A DNA stretch of 64,000 nt from Aphrocallistes beatrix (taxonomy: Eukaryota > Porifera > Hexactinellida > Sceptrulophora > Aphrocallistidae): positions 2,027,001 through 2,091,000 of the forward strand of contig OY725506.1 of NCBI GenBank assembly GCA_963281255.1, given 5' to 3'. The translations under genes and the position numbers were made by a program. Below, in pieces: positions 54,642 through 64,000 of this stretch. Below the pieces are notes generated by a model. The model was not told the DNA's origin, did not search any database, and saw nothing but the letters and a program-made list of their open reading frames with translations. How positions within the stretch are numbered: the first letter of the stretch is position 1; every line of letters begins with the position of its first letter.

Positions 54642-55039
54642 CTACACAAAATTATAGTAAGTAAAATATCAAGTCATAAAATTGTAAATAAAAAATGCCA
54701 GTTGAATCAATTGGACGAATGCATAAAAATAGAATAACGATTAATTAAGTTTATATGACAGTGATTAGCCAAAAGCCTAATAAAGTATGACTATTGAATA
54801 TACAATTAGGAAATAGGCTATCATAATATTGACCAATCTGACTTTCCTCACTGATAGAGGTTGTGAAAAATTAGTAAAGACATATTAGTTACCATACTAT
54901 CAATAAACAATCGAAAATAAAGGGGGGAAATATCTTAAACTCAATAAGAGCATATATGCTTCCTGGATAAAAGGATTTGTACAAATTTAACATAGTGATC
55001 AGTTCAGGGGTTGACGAACTCATGGAGTTATTTTTTCAA
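54642..55039. other. Intronic AT-rich sequence
   Basis: Nothing recognised. Confidence 0.4.
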
Positions 55040-55217
55040 TTTTTCATGGCAATGATGACGACATAACAAATTGATGAGTCAAAATTTTTTGATGATAGTT
55101 GGATCATATGTGAGCTATATTAACATACACATTCTATTAAAATTTCATCCTTCTATCTCCGATAATGGCTGAGTTATGCTCGAATAACTGTTTCGTTACA
55201 GATATATATATAGTATG

Positions 55218-55251
<34 letters not shown>

Positions 55252-55258
55252 TATACAA
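55040..55258 (+). repeat. bZIP-B body fragment at the start of an array
   Basis: Body only, CRE changed to tgacgaca, ending in a long (TA)n (55200-55255) into which the next copy is set. Confidence 0.75.
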
Positions 55259-55589
55259 GCGCGCTTCGCTTGCTTGCGCAGCGCGGCTGGCGGACACTTT
55301 ATGTCCGCCGGAGGCTCCCTTCAGTCGCCTGGGGTCACATTGGTTAAATATAAGGGAAATAACAGCCCTAAATACGTCTGTCCTACTCTTATAATGGATA
55401 TCGCACGAAAAATCACCAATTTATCAATTTTAAAAAATTTGATGAGTATGATGACGTCATAACAAAGTGATGAGTCATCATTTTTTGATGATAGTTGCAC
55501 CATATGTGAGATACATATGGTGCAATTATCATCAAAACAGATATATATATATACAAATATAAATTAATCGAGTTTTAATAGTAAGGATA
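55253..55589 (+). repeat. bZIP-B copy with internal deletion
   Basis: Head, perfect hairpin arms ggcggacac and gtgtccgcc with the loop changed to 'ttta', CRE (55450-55457) and TGAGTCA, then a jump to the tail. The motif 'catatggtgcaattatcatc' at 55516 is an inverted repeat of the sequence just before it. Confidence 0.8.
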
Positions 55590-55591
55590 TT

Positions 55592-56100
55592 TATATACAA
55601 GCGCGATTCGCTTACTTTCGCTGCGTGGCTGGAGGACACTTTGTGTCCGCAGGAGGCTCCCTTCGGTCGCCTGGGGTCACATTGGTTAATTATAAGGGAG
55701 TTAACACCTCTAAATATGTCTGTCCTTATGTTCTAATCGATATCGTACGAAAAATCAACAAAAATATCAATTTTGAAAATTTTGATGAGTAATGATGACG
55801 TCATAAAAAGTGAAGAGTCACCATTTTTTTGATGAAAGTTGCATCATATGTGAGATATGTTAGTATACATATCCTATTAAAATTTCAGCCCTCTATCTCC
55901 TATAATGGCGGAGTTATGCTCGAATAACTGTATTGCTTAACTTAAAAAAGTGACAATGACGTCATATTTCCATGATGAGTCGCATTTTGCTCTGAGCTCA
56001 GAACTTACTGGAGCCATAGCCAAAAGACTCCCACATGCCAAAAATTAAATTCCGTGACCGGCAGTTTCTTCAATCAATTCGTTACAGATATGATATATAT
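55592..56100 (+). repeat. bZIP-B copy in the array
   Basis: Follows directly on the previous tail (aaggatatttatatacaagc). All parts are present except a clear terminal tail. Confidence 0.8.
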
Positions 56101-56121
56101 ATAGTATATATACGTATATAT

Positions 56122-56697
56122 AAATACAAGCGCGCTTTGCTTGCTTGCGCTGCGCGGCTGGCACTTTGTGTCCGCCAGAGGCTCCCTTCGGTCGCCTGTG
56201 GTCACCCTTGATTAATTATATGGGAGATAACATCTCTAAATACGTCTCTCCTACTATTATAATCGATATCGCACGAAAAAGCACCGAATTTGTCAATTTT
56301 TAAAATTTTAGTCATCGTTTTTTGATAGTTGCATCATATGTGAGACGTGTTAGTATACAGATTCTATTAAAATTTCAGCTTTCTATCACCTATAATGGCG
56401 GAGTTATGCTCGAATAACTCTGTTGCTAAACTTTTAAAAATGTGACAATGACGTCATAATTCCATGATGAGTCGACATTTTCGTCTGAGCTCAGAACTTA
56501 CTGGAGCCATAGCCAAAAAACTTCTACATGCCAAAAATTAGCTTTCTGGGACTAACAGCATCTTCAATCAATTCGTTACATAGATATATATATATATATA
56601 CAAACAATAATCGAGTTTTAATAGTAAGGACTAAGGATACATTAATTGAGTTTGAATAGTAAGGATACATTAATCGAGTTTTAATAGTAAGGATATA
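56122..56697 (+). repeat. bZIP-B copy with a triplicated tail
   Basis: Lacks the first CRE block. The tail unit 'attaatcgagttttaatagt' plus aaggat(ac) occurs three times at 56600-56697. Confidence 0.8.
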
Positions 56698-57030
56698 TAT
56701 ATATATATACATATATCTGTAATGAATTGATTGAAGAAATTCTTAGGCCCAGAAATCTGATTTTTGGCATGTGGGAGTTTTTTGGCAACCTCTCCAGTAA
56801 GTTCTGAGCTCAGACGAAAATGTCGACTCATCATGGAATTATGACGTCATTATCACCTTTTTTATAATTAGAAATTTAAGTTTTTCGACCATAACTCAGC
56901 CATTTTAAGTGATAGAATGCTGAAATTTTAAGAGAATGTGCATATTAATATACCGCACATATGATATAACTATAATAAAAAAATGATGACTCATCACTCT
57001 ATTATGACGTCATCATTAATCTTTTAATGC
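56698..57030 (-). repeat. bZIP-B reverse partial copy
   Basis: Faces the previous copy tail-to-tail. CRE sites at about 56840 and 57005. Confidence 0.8.
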
Positions 57031-58542
57031 GACAACTATGCATATTTTTACATTTTCGTAGATATTTAATGCACTTTTCGAGCAATTCTTTTTGATTTAT
57101 TATGCCATCCCTCTAGTTTATTATTAGCTCTAGGAAAGTGTGTGTGTTCGTCGAATACATTCCACAAAATGAGTGAAAACTGCCCTACCAATCAAGTCTC
57201 TTCAAATTATTTTATAATCCTTATAGGAAGATTCAGGTCTAAATGTTAGGGGTAAAATTAATCTAGTCCCAAAACTTCTAGGTGAAGATGTTACCAGTAA
57301 TATCCAAAATCAACAGAATTATTCTGAGTTTCTCATTGACTATCTAATTAGAATTCTAATTAGATATACTACATGTTTAGCTTATCTAATTTTTTGATAC
57401 AATACAGTACATACATCCTCAATTGGAGAATTCGGGTTAACTGTGAAAAAAATGGTCCCCCGGACCAATAGTATTCAATGGAAAATTTGTCCATGCACAA
57501 TCAAAACTTTCAGCATAGGACCAATTTTCCATGAAAAAAATTGGTCCCCTGGATCAAAATTTTCGTGACAGCATCATTAACAATTTTGCATAATTGTTGC
57601 TTTCGCAAATTTGTCCTAACATATATATATAAACAATAATCGACTTTATTATATTAAAATATTCCTGTCTACAATGAGATAAACATTCGGCTATTGGCTC
57701 TTAATAAAAGAAATTATTGTTAAATGATTTAAAAGTAGAAAATGTTAGTTAGCATCATTTTTATAGGCAAGATCATTCACTCCTCTAATTACAAGATAAA
57801 CCCCTGTTTGGGTGCCATGTAACTTTTACCACCTTCAAAAAAGTGCAGGACTGGAAAATCCAAAGGACTTTAAAATCCTAAATTTTCTCGCACACCACCT
57901 GAGATGGTGCGGACCAGGCGTTGCCAAGGTGGTGAGGTTGAATAAGATAACTCCGCGCAATACCTTGAAGAGGAGAGGCACCAACGATGCACCACCAAAA
58001 GTCTAGAGCTGGATATGCCACTGTTCGAAAAAAGATGTAAGAGCACTAGTTACGGTGATGGAAGTGATGGGAAAACTTTTTCTGGAGGAGAGTCAAGACC
58101 TCTTGGTCCTTGATACTAGAGATATCATGGATGCTCTGTGGTGGAGATAGTGAGAATGATTGAGATCCTTGGTGACGAACAGTATAACAAGTTGTTGAAA
58201 AAGCACATCTACCATTACACAGAAACAAGTTAACATGGTTTAGTTGCCCATCAGTGAAGCTTCCTCCTTCAAAACGTTTGTATGTGTTTTGCCAAACCAG
58301 AGATGGAGATTTGTTTTTTTTACAACTGAAAACCAGGATACCCAATTATAACTATCAAAGGGAGGAAAAACATAGGCTTGCTCAAAAGCAGACCTTCTCT
58401 ACTGCCTTGATTTAGATGAAAAAAGAACAACAAACACCTCAATTGTCAGCGTCTAAATATTGGATGATGCTACTGTTGTTCAGATAGTCAAACCAGGGTA
58501 GCAATGACTTGTAAAGAATATGAAAACTTATGCATATAAATA
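57031..58542. other. Unannotated spacer
   Basis: Open frames at 57812-58006 (plus) and 58046-58345 (minus) are protein-like but match no family I recognise; neither looks like the missing part of the START domain. Short inverted copies of 'ccatgaaaaaaattggtccc' lie at about 57430-57560. Confidence 0.3.
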
Positions 58543-58728
58543 CAGTAGAACTCGATTAGTACGTACTTGGATAATACATTCTTCGGTTTAGTACGTACTC
58601 ATTTCTTTGAACCAAATCCATCTACAATATAGATTTCAATGTAGTGCAAACTCGGCTTGTAAGTATTTACGGATAGTATGTACCAATAATTCCTTCCCGA
58701 AGGGGTACGTCTTATCCGAGTTCTACTG
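58543..58728. mobile_element. Pogo/Tigger-type MITE
   Basis: Ends CAGTAGAACTCGATTAGTAC and, inverted, CAGTAGAACTCGGATAAGAC, flanked by TA (58541-58542, 58729-58730). 186 bp, non-coding. Confidence 0.78.
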
Positions 58729-59504
58729 TATGATATCGAAGTACCCAGTATATTCGTTGTTAACATTTAGGTAAGTCATATGATTGCATATATTGGTGAC
58801 AAATTAAGCAATTTTCAGAGGGCATTTAGGGCACTTCTAGTGTTTTGATCAAAAGGTTTTCGCAAAGACCTGAGCTATGAATGGATGATGCGAAGTATTT
58901 GGATTCCTTCAATGGAATGTTGCTACATTCCAGTGTTACTATGGAAACGGATTTTAGTCAGTTGGGGTCATTATCTTTAAAACAGCAAAGCTAGACATTC
59001 AAATACCATTTTGATAGATAAGACTAATTCCAATAGGCAATAATATAATTTAAGTGTCTAAATTCAATGCTTTATCATTTTGGTCATATTTGGTAATTCG
59101 TAGAATTCCTTTCTCATAACCATTGAATTTAGACAGAGAAAGTATATTATTAGTTTATTACTTAATAGGAAGTAGTATATTTGCTATCAAATGGAATAAA
59201 ATTTGAATGTCTAGCTTTTGCGGATTTTAATATAAGTTTAGGGAATGTAGAACCTCTGTTGAAGATGCTTCTCGCATGCCAGGATAAAATGCCAACATTG
59301 GTGCAACCACGGTACCGACTGCGGAATTGGAACTGAGGAAGGTCTGAGTGCCATGGGTGCCACACTGTTTAACTTTGCTGCAAAGGGCTGCTAGACTCCA
59401 AATGGTTAAAGAAAACCTTGGAATTTATGAACAAAGCGAACTAAGAGGTTTATAAGAAAAAATATACTAGAATAAAATTGTAATAACATACTTGCACCAA
59501 ACAC
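58729..59504. other. Unannotated spacer
   Basis: A slightly GC-richer stretch at 59230-59360 gives short protein-like frames on both strands but no recognised domain. Confidence 0.3.
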
Positions 59505-59815
59505 TCTGTTTGGTACAAGTATTTGAGGAAATTTCCTGTAAAAGCCTAATTTACCATTATTGTATTGATTATACAGTAATATAGTTGTATAGTATCGGTA
59601 GAGCCCGTTTGGTACAAATATTTGAGGTGTTCTTCTGTGAAACGCTTAATATTTACCAATATTGTATGGAATATCCTATAACACAATTGGATAGTGTCGA
59701 CCTTCCTCCCGTTTACAAATATTTGAGGAAATTTATTGTTTAAAAGCGTATTTTTAGTATTATTGTATAGATTATACTGTAATATAATCGTATAGTGTCG
59801 TCAGAGCCAGTTTAA
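59505..59815. repeat. Three diverged tandem copies of a 100-base unit
   Basis: 'gtttggtacaagtatttgag' starts at 59508, with related starts at 59607 and 59711; each unit ends in 'tagttgtatagtatcgg'-like sequence. No coding frame. Confidence 0.75.
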
Positions 59816-60862
59816 GTATATAAAGGCAAAGTTATGCTAAAAAAAGAATTTTAATGATAAAATATTAGTTATGACGTCATAAATTTTCTGTGGTGTCATG
59901 GTCCTCAGAAACATTATAAACCTTGAGGATTAAAAATTATACCCTCTACTTTTTCTAAATAATTGTGAACACTGACTGTAAATCAATTGAATTTAGCATT
60001 TTGCAGTGAATCTTTCCAGCGAATTAAGCTTTGTATCATACTCATTATGTCAGTATTAGTACTCATTCTGCTAATCAAAGAAAAAGAAAAAAAAACACAA
60101 GTTTACAACCACTTTCCCAAGTACGAAATATTAGACATCGCACAAATTGTAACAAATTGGGTGTACTCAAGTATATAAAAGTATCGCAAAGTCGTAACAT
60201 TGCATGAGGGACTCAATTGGGAGTGCGGGACATTATATGCTGCTGAATATTAACATCAGTTAGGCTGGGCCAAATCTAGAATAGAATCAACTTCTAGGTT
60301 AAAAACATGACGACTTATAGCACATTTAATAATCTAAAGAATCGAAACAAATCTTTCCGCAAATGAAGGGGATTGACAAATCTTGTCCTTAGTTACTTAC
60401 TTACAATCAACAAATATAAATAATTATTGCTTAAACAAGCAGCGAATTGTAGATTTTCCTAGTGATAATTCTCCATGCACCAATTTCTCCAGGTACTGGA
60501 AATTTTTAAAACTGATCATGTAATCATTTGACTTTAGTAATTATTCGATAAGGAATTTATCCGCTTTCCAAATTGCACATATAATAAGACCTTAAAAGAA
60601 AGTGTTGTAAGTAACTCAAAGCATAGCCATAGCATTCTAGTACACTGAGGCAATGACGCAGACCTTTTTTTCTGGACCATGGATTGGTTAAACAAGCTAA
60701 GTGAATTTTTCTGAAAATGTTTAGATTATGCTGGTATATAACTTCATATATTACATAATGATCCTTTTCATTAATACCACCTCGATTTTCTTCAAAACGG
60801 TTCGAGGATGGCACTGTAGAGAATTTGAGGTTAAACTAATTTTAAGCAACCATATTACTTAT
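59816..60862. other. Unannotated spacer
   Basis: No gene or repeat recognised; short frames at 59987-60178 and 60557-60814 look incidental. Confidence 0.35.
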
Positions 60863-61428
60863 ATACAAGCGCGCTTCGCTTACTTGCGCTGCGCGGCTGG
60901 CGGACACTTAGTGTCCGCGGGAGGCTCCCTTCGGTCGCCTGGGTGTAACATTGGTTAATTATAAGGGAGATATCATCTCTAAATATGTCCATCTTAGTCT
61001 TAAAATCGATTTCACTCGAAAAGTCACCAAAATTGTCAATTTTTAAAATTTTGATGAGTAATGATGAGTCATCATTTATGATGACAGTTGCATCATATGT
61101 GAGGTATGTTAGAATACAGATTCTATTAAAATTTCAGCCTTCTATCTCCTATAATGGCTGAGTTATGCCCGAATAACTGTGTTGCTTAACTTTTAAAAAT
61201 GTGACAATGACGTCATAATTGCATGATGAGTCGACATTTTCGTATGAGCTCAGAACTTACTATAGCCAAAAGACTCCCACATGCCAAAAATCAGCTTTCT
61301 GCGCCCGGCAGTTTCTTCAATCAATTCGTTACATATATATATATATATACATATACTAGATTAATCGAGTTTTAATAGTAAGGATATATATATACAAACA
61401 CACAAACAAACAATAATCGAGTTTTAAT
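60863..61428 (+). repeat. bZIP-B repeat with doubled tail
   Basis: Complete head, hairpin and body; the first CRE is lost (TGAGTCA kept) and the second is present at about 61206-61213. The tail occurs twice, at about 61360-61385 and 61410-61428. Confidence 0.85.
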
Positions 61429-61606
61429 AGTAAGGATTAACATACAACTTACTTATTTTGTTTTAAAATCAACCACTTGAATTATATATTTATATGCTAC
61501 CTTGTTGTGAAGTTTTACAAATCACTGTCTTTTCCTAAACACGACTCAAAGTTGATCGGAAACACTCCTCATTTGCATCAATCTTTATTACACTTCCGGA
61601 ACCACA

Positions 61607-62215
61607 ATGTCCTGTGTTGTTCCAGGCTGCAAGTCCAACTATAAAAGTGAAGCGGAATATCCATCTGCTCTTTTCATTTCCCAAAGAATCATTTAGGGTA
61701 ATTCTACGCCCACGGAAAGACTAGGAAGCAAACACGCTAATGTAAGTTTCTATAATTTATGTGTTATACGTAGTAACTGATTGTCACATTTACACTTCTA
61801 CTCACCGTTTAGATATATATATACATTATTTCAAACCAGATGACATCGAGAGAACCATTAACTACAATGACGGGACCAGTACTGTTACAGCTTCCAGGAT
61901 AGAATAGCTCTAATGAAAACTTCAGTACCCAGTATATTCCCCGACTACCCTTCCTATCTTTCTGAATGGAATTCCGAGCCTAAGAGACTATCTTTGGACC
62001 ACACTGAACGATTGCTGATGGAATCTGCCTATTCTAAGAGCATAACTGACAACGAAGAAATGGTAGATAAGTTCTTAGTTAGTTCATTTTCAGATCTTCT
62101 TTTTTACCTAGCCACCTCGACGCTCGACCTACGAAACGCCTGGATAGCTCATGCGTTCAATAACTATTTTTTATTTTTTATTAAGATAATTATTGCAGAA
62201 ATCTATATTTACTAA
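61607..62215 (+). pseudogene. THAP-domain gene relic (P-like), plus-strand copy
   Basis: ATG at 61607 reads MSCVVPGCKSNYKSEAEYPS, a THAP zinc-finger start (C-x4-C), then after one frame change FSFPKESFRVILRPRKD. A donor-like GTAAGT at about 61742, an intron, an acceptor 'ttctactcaccgtttag' at about 61813, and an exon with HFKPDDIERTINYNDGTSTV and, in 61913-62215, VPSIFPDYPSYLSEWNSE and SFSDLLFYLATSTLDLRNAW. Same exon structure as 42008-42489. No catalytic core follows; a bZIP-B copy cuts in at about 62220. Probably the N-terminal part of a transposon gene rather than a host THAP gene. Confidence 0.7.
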
Positions 62216-62239
62216 CAGGCTCAAATACAAAATCATTGC

Positions 62240-62755
62240 TAGTAAACTCGATTAATGTGCATATATATATACTAGTAGTAGTATATATATATATATCTGT
62301 CACGAATTGATTGAAGAAACTTCCAAGCACAGAAAGCTGATTTTTGGCATATGGGAGTCTTTTGGCTATGGCTCCACTAAGTTCTGAGCTCAGAGCAAAA
62401 TGTCGACTCATCATGAATTATGACGTCATTGTCACATTTTTAAAAGTTAAGCAATACAATTATTCGAGCATAACTCAGCATTTTAAGGGAATCTGTATAC
62501 TAACATACCTCACATATGATGCAACTATCATCAAAAAATGATGGCTAATCACATTGTTATGACGTCATCATTACTCATCAAAATTTAAAAATTGATAAAT
62601 TTGGTGATTTTTCGTGCGATATCGATTATAACAGTAGGACAGACGTATTTAGAAATCTTATCTCCTTTTTAGCTAATCAATGTGACCACAGGCTCCGAAG
62701 GGTGGACACAAAGTGTCCGCCAGCTGCGCAGCGCAAGCAAGCGAAGCGCGCTTGT
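62240..62755 (-). repeat. bZIP-B repeat, complete reverse copy
   Basis: Runs from the inverted tail 'aaactcgattaatgtgcata' to 'gcaagcaagcgaagcgcgct' and ttgt. Hairpin arms 'tggacac...gtgtccgcca' have one change. CRE palindromes at about 62420 and 62559. Confidence 0.85.
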
Positions 62756-62818
62756 GATTCATTAAAACTGAATAAAACATCATTTCGGCTTATATTGTCA
62801 GATATCTAGTTCAAACTA

Positions 62819-62999
62819 CATTCAGGGTCACTTATTATGAACCCGCTTAATATGATCATTCGTTTATTATGATCTAACCTCTTGGTCCCAATTTCATTTT
62901 TAGATAGGATTTGTATTGAATCAAGTTCGCATAATATGAAGTATCTCTATTATGAGCAGATTTTTTGGTCCTCTGGTGCACAATAAGCGACTCTGACTG
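62819..62999. mobile_element. Pogo-type MITE
   Basis: Ends CATTCAGGGTCACTTATTAT and, inverted, CAGTCAGAGTCGCTTATTGT, flanked by TA (62817-62818, 63000-63001). 181 bp. Related pieces are at 36935-37058 and 40277-40345. Confidence 0.78.
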
Positions 63000-63001
63000 T
63001 A

Positions 63002-64000
63002 TAATATTTCTTGTCAAATTTTGGATAGTGAACGTCGACTTCAATTATCCAATCGACTCCACACAAACTTATAGGTTACAACTAAACCCCAAAATTATGT
63101 TAATTTCTGGGCCTAGATACTCCTGTACATCCATCAAAGATCCAAAGTGATTTTCGATCTCCTTGAAACAAATTATCTACTCAATTGATGTTTATGAGTG
63201 CAGAGGTTATTGGATGATTACTCCGTTTGTCAATCTTCAAGGCATATTCTGCCAAGCCTTCTTGTCTTCGCTAATCAGGGACTTGATTATGGCTCTTTCC
63301 TCACACATAGAATTATCAATCAGTGGACTTATAACAATTGCCATCGTGGGGTGATGTTTACAAGTAGATATTCGATACTTGACAAAATAAATGGGCGACA
63401 CTTCAAAGAATACTCGTTAGTCGTAATAATATCAGTCAGGTTAAATACCTCTTCTCAAAGGCAATTTCTTTGAACCTTTCTGTCTCCATCATATTTCCAA
63501 GTTTAATTCTTTACAACGATAATAATTCTCCCTGTGTGAATCAATAAGAAGTACATGTTGAGAGCTTTTGATGGAGCAGCTTTTGCAATTTTGACCTAAA
63601 TCATATACGTAACTGAGGATGGATTCGAATGATTAGATGTTTGATTTAAAATAAATACATAATGAGAACACCTGTAACCATTTTGCCAGTGAGAATAATA
63701 CGATATACAGTATTTCACATTTAGAATTTTTCACACATACTTGTATATATATATATCCATGAGGAAATCAAAATATATTTGATTTGTGAAAAATTTGGGA
63801 ATGCATCTAAAGGTTTAATATGTGCCACTATGAGAATAGCCAAGGTTTTCACGCGATTTCGTTTTACGCACACTTTTCACATCTACTAGCATAAAAAGAG
63901 GGATACCTGTAGTGTCAAATATTCTTACCGTAAATTGTTTAATGAAAAGCATAAAACACACCATGCATCAGTCTTGACTTGCAACCCACATAAAATGACA
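63002..64000. other. Unannotated spacer
   Basis: Overlapping short plus-strand frames at 63163-63473 show no recognised domain. Nothing else seen. Confidence 0.35.

Noticed and set aside
58046-58345. Minus-strand frame considered as an upstream START exon
   Set aside because: No START-like motif, and no matching acceptor and donor phases.
63163-63473. Overlapping plus-strand frames considered as a gene
   Set aside because: Two frames overlap without homology or splice signals.

Overview
The window looks like nuclear DNA of an invertebrate animal. It is AT-rich, gene-poor, intron-bearing and packed with transposon relics of animal type: L2-like LINE, hAT/ZBED, PIF/Harbinger, Tc1/mariner/pogo, P-like THAP proteins and Ty3/Gypsy. 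I cannot name the species from sequence alone. No rRNA, tRNA, CRISPR or bacterial-style operon was seen.

The only convincing host gene is on the minus strand. Three exons (54363-54641, 33856-33968, 16453-17138) carry START lipid-transfer sequence. Their splice sites and codon phases fit together in order, giving a protein with two START domains and introns of about 20 and 17 kb that hold most of the transposons here. Its 5' exons were not found.

Layout. 0-13 kb is dominated by one family, called TTAA-A below (terminal GGATACCGCC, TTAA target duplication), including a copy at 198-3425 that carries an orphan zinc-ligand protein, and a copy inserted inside another copy. 13-20 kb holds hAT fragments, a Mutator-like 9-bp-duplication element, the last START exon, and a THAP relic split by a Harbinger element. 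21-29 kb has a Gypsy element with very short LTRs, hAT relics, a 765-bp TIR element and a second Gypsy fragment. 30-33 kb has a Harbinger element carrying a Myb-like gene inside a repeat, and more TTAA-A. 34-42 kb has the middle START exon, a mariner, a 1.4-kb fold-back structure and assorted ends. 42-52 kb has a second THAP relic, a hAT element with exact 8-bp duplications, and a Tc1 element split by an L2-like LINE. 54-64 kb has the first visible START exon, an array of a second abundant family (bZIP-B below), a third THAP relic and small MITEs.

The bZIP-B family is about 550 bp, with a GC-rich hairpin at one end, (TA)n at the other, and CRE and AP-1 type palindromes inside. It occurs about 16 times on both strands. 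The most novel item is the TTAA-A family: its coding copy ties an unclassified zinc/RNase-H-like protein to a TTAA-targeting transposon. Coordinates of degraded repeats are approximate to about 10-30 bases.
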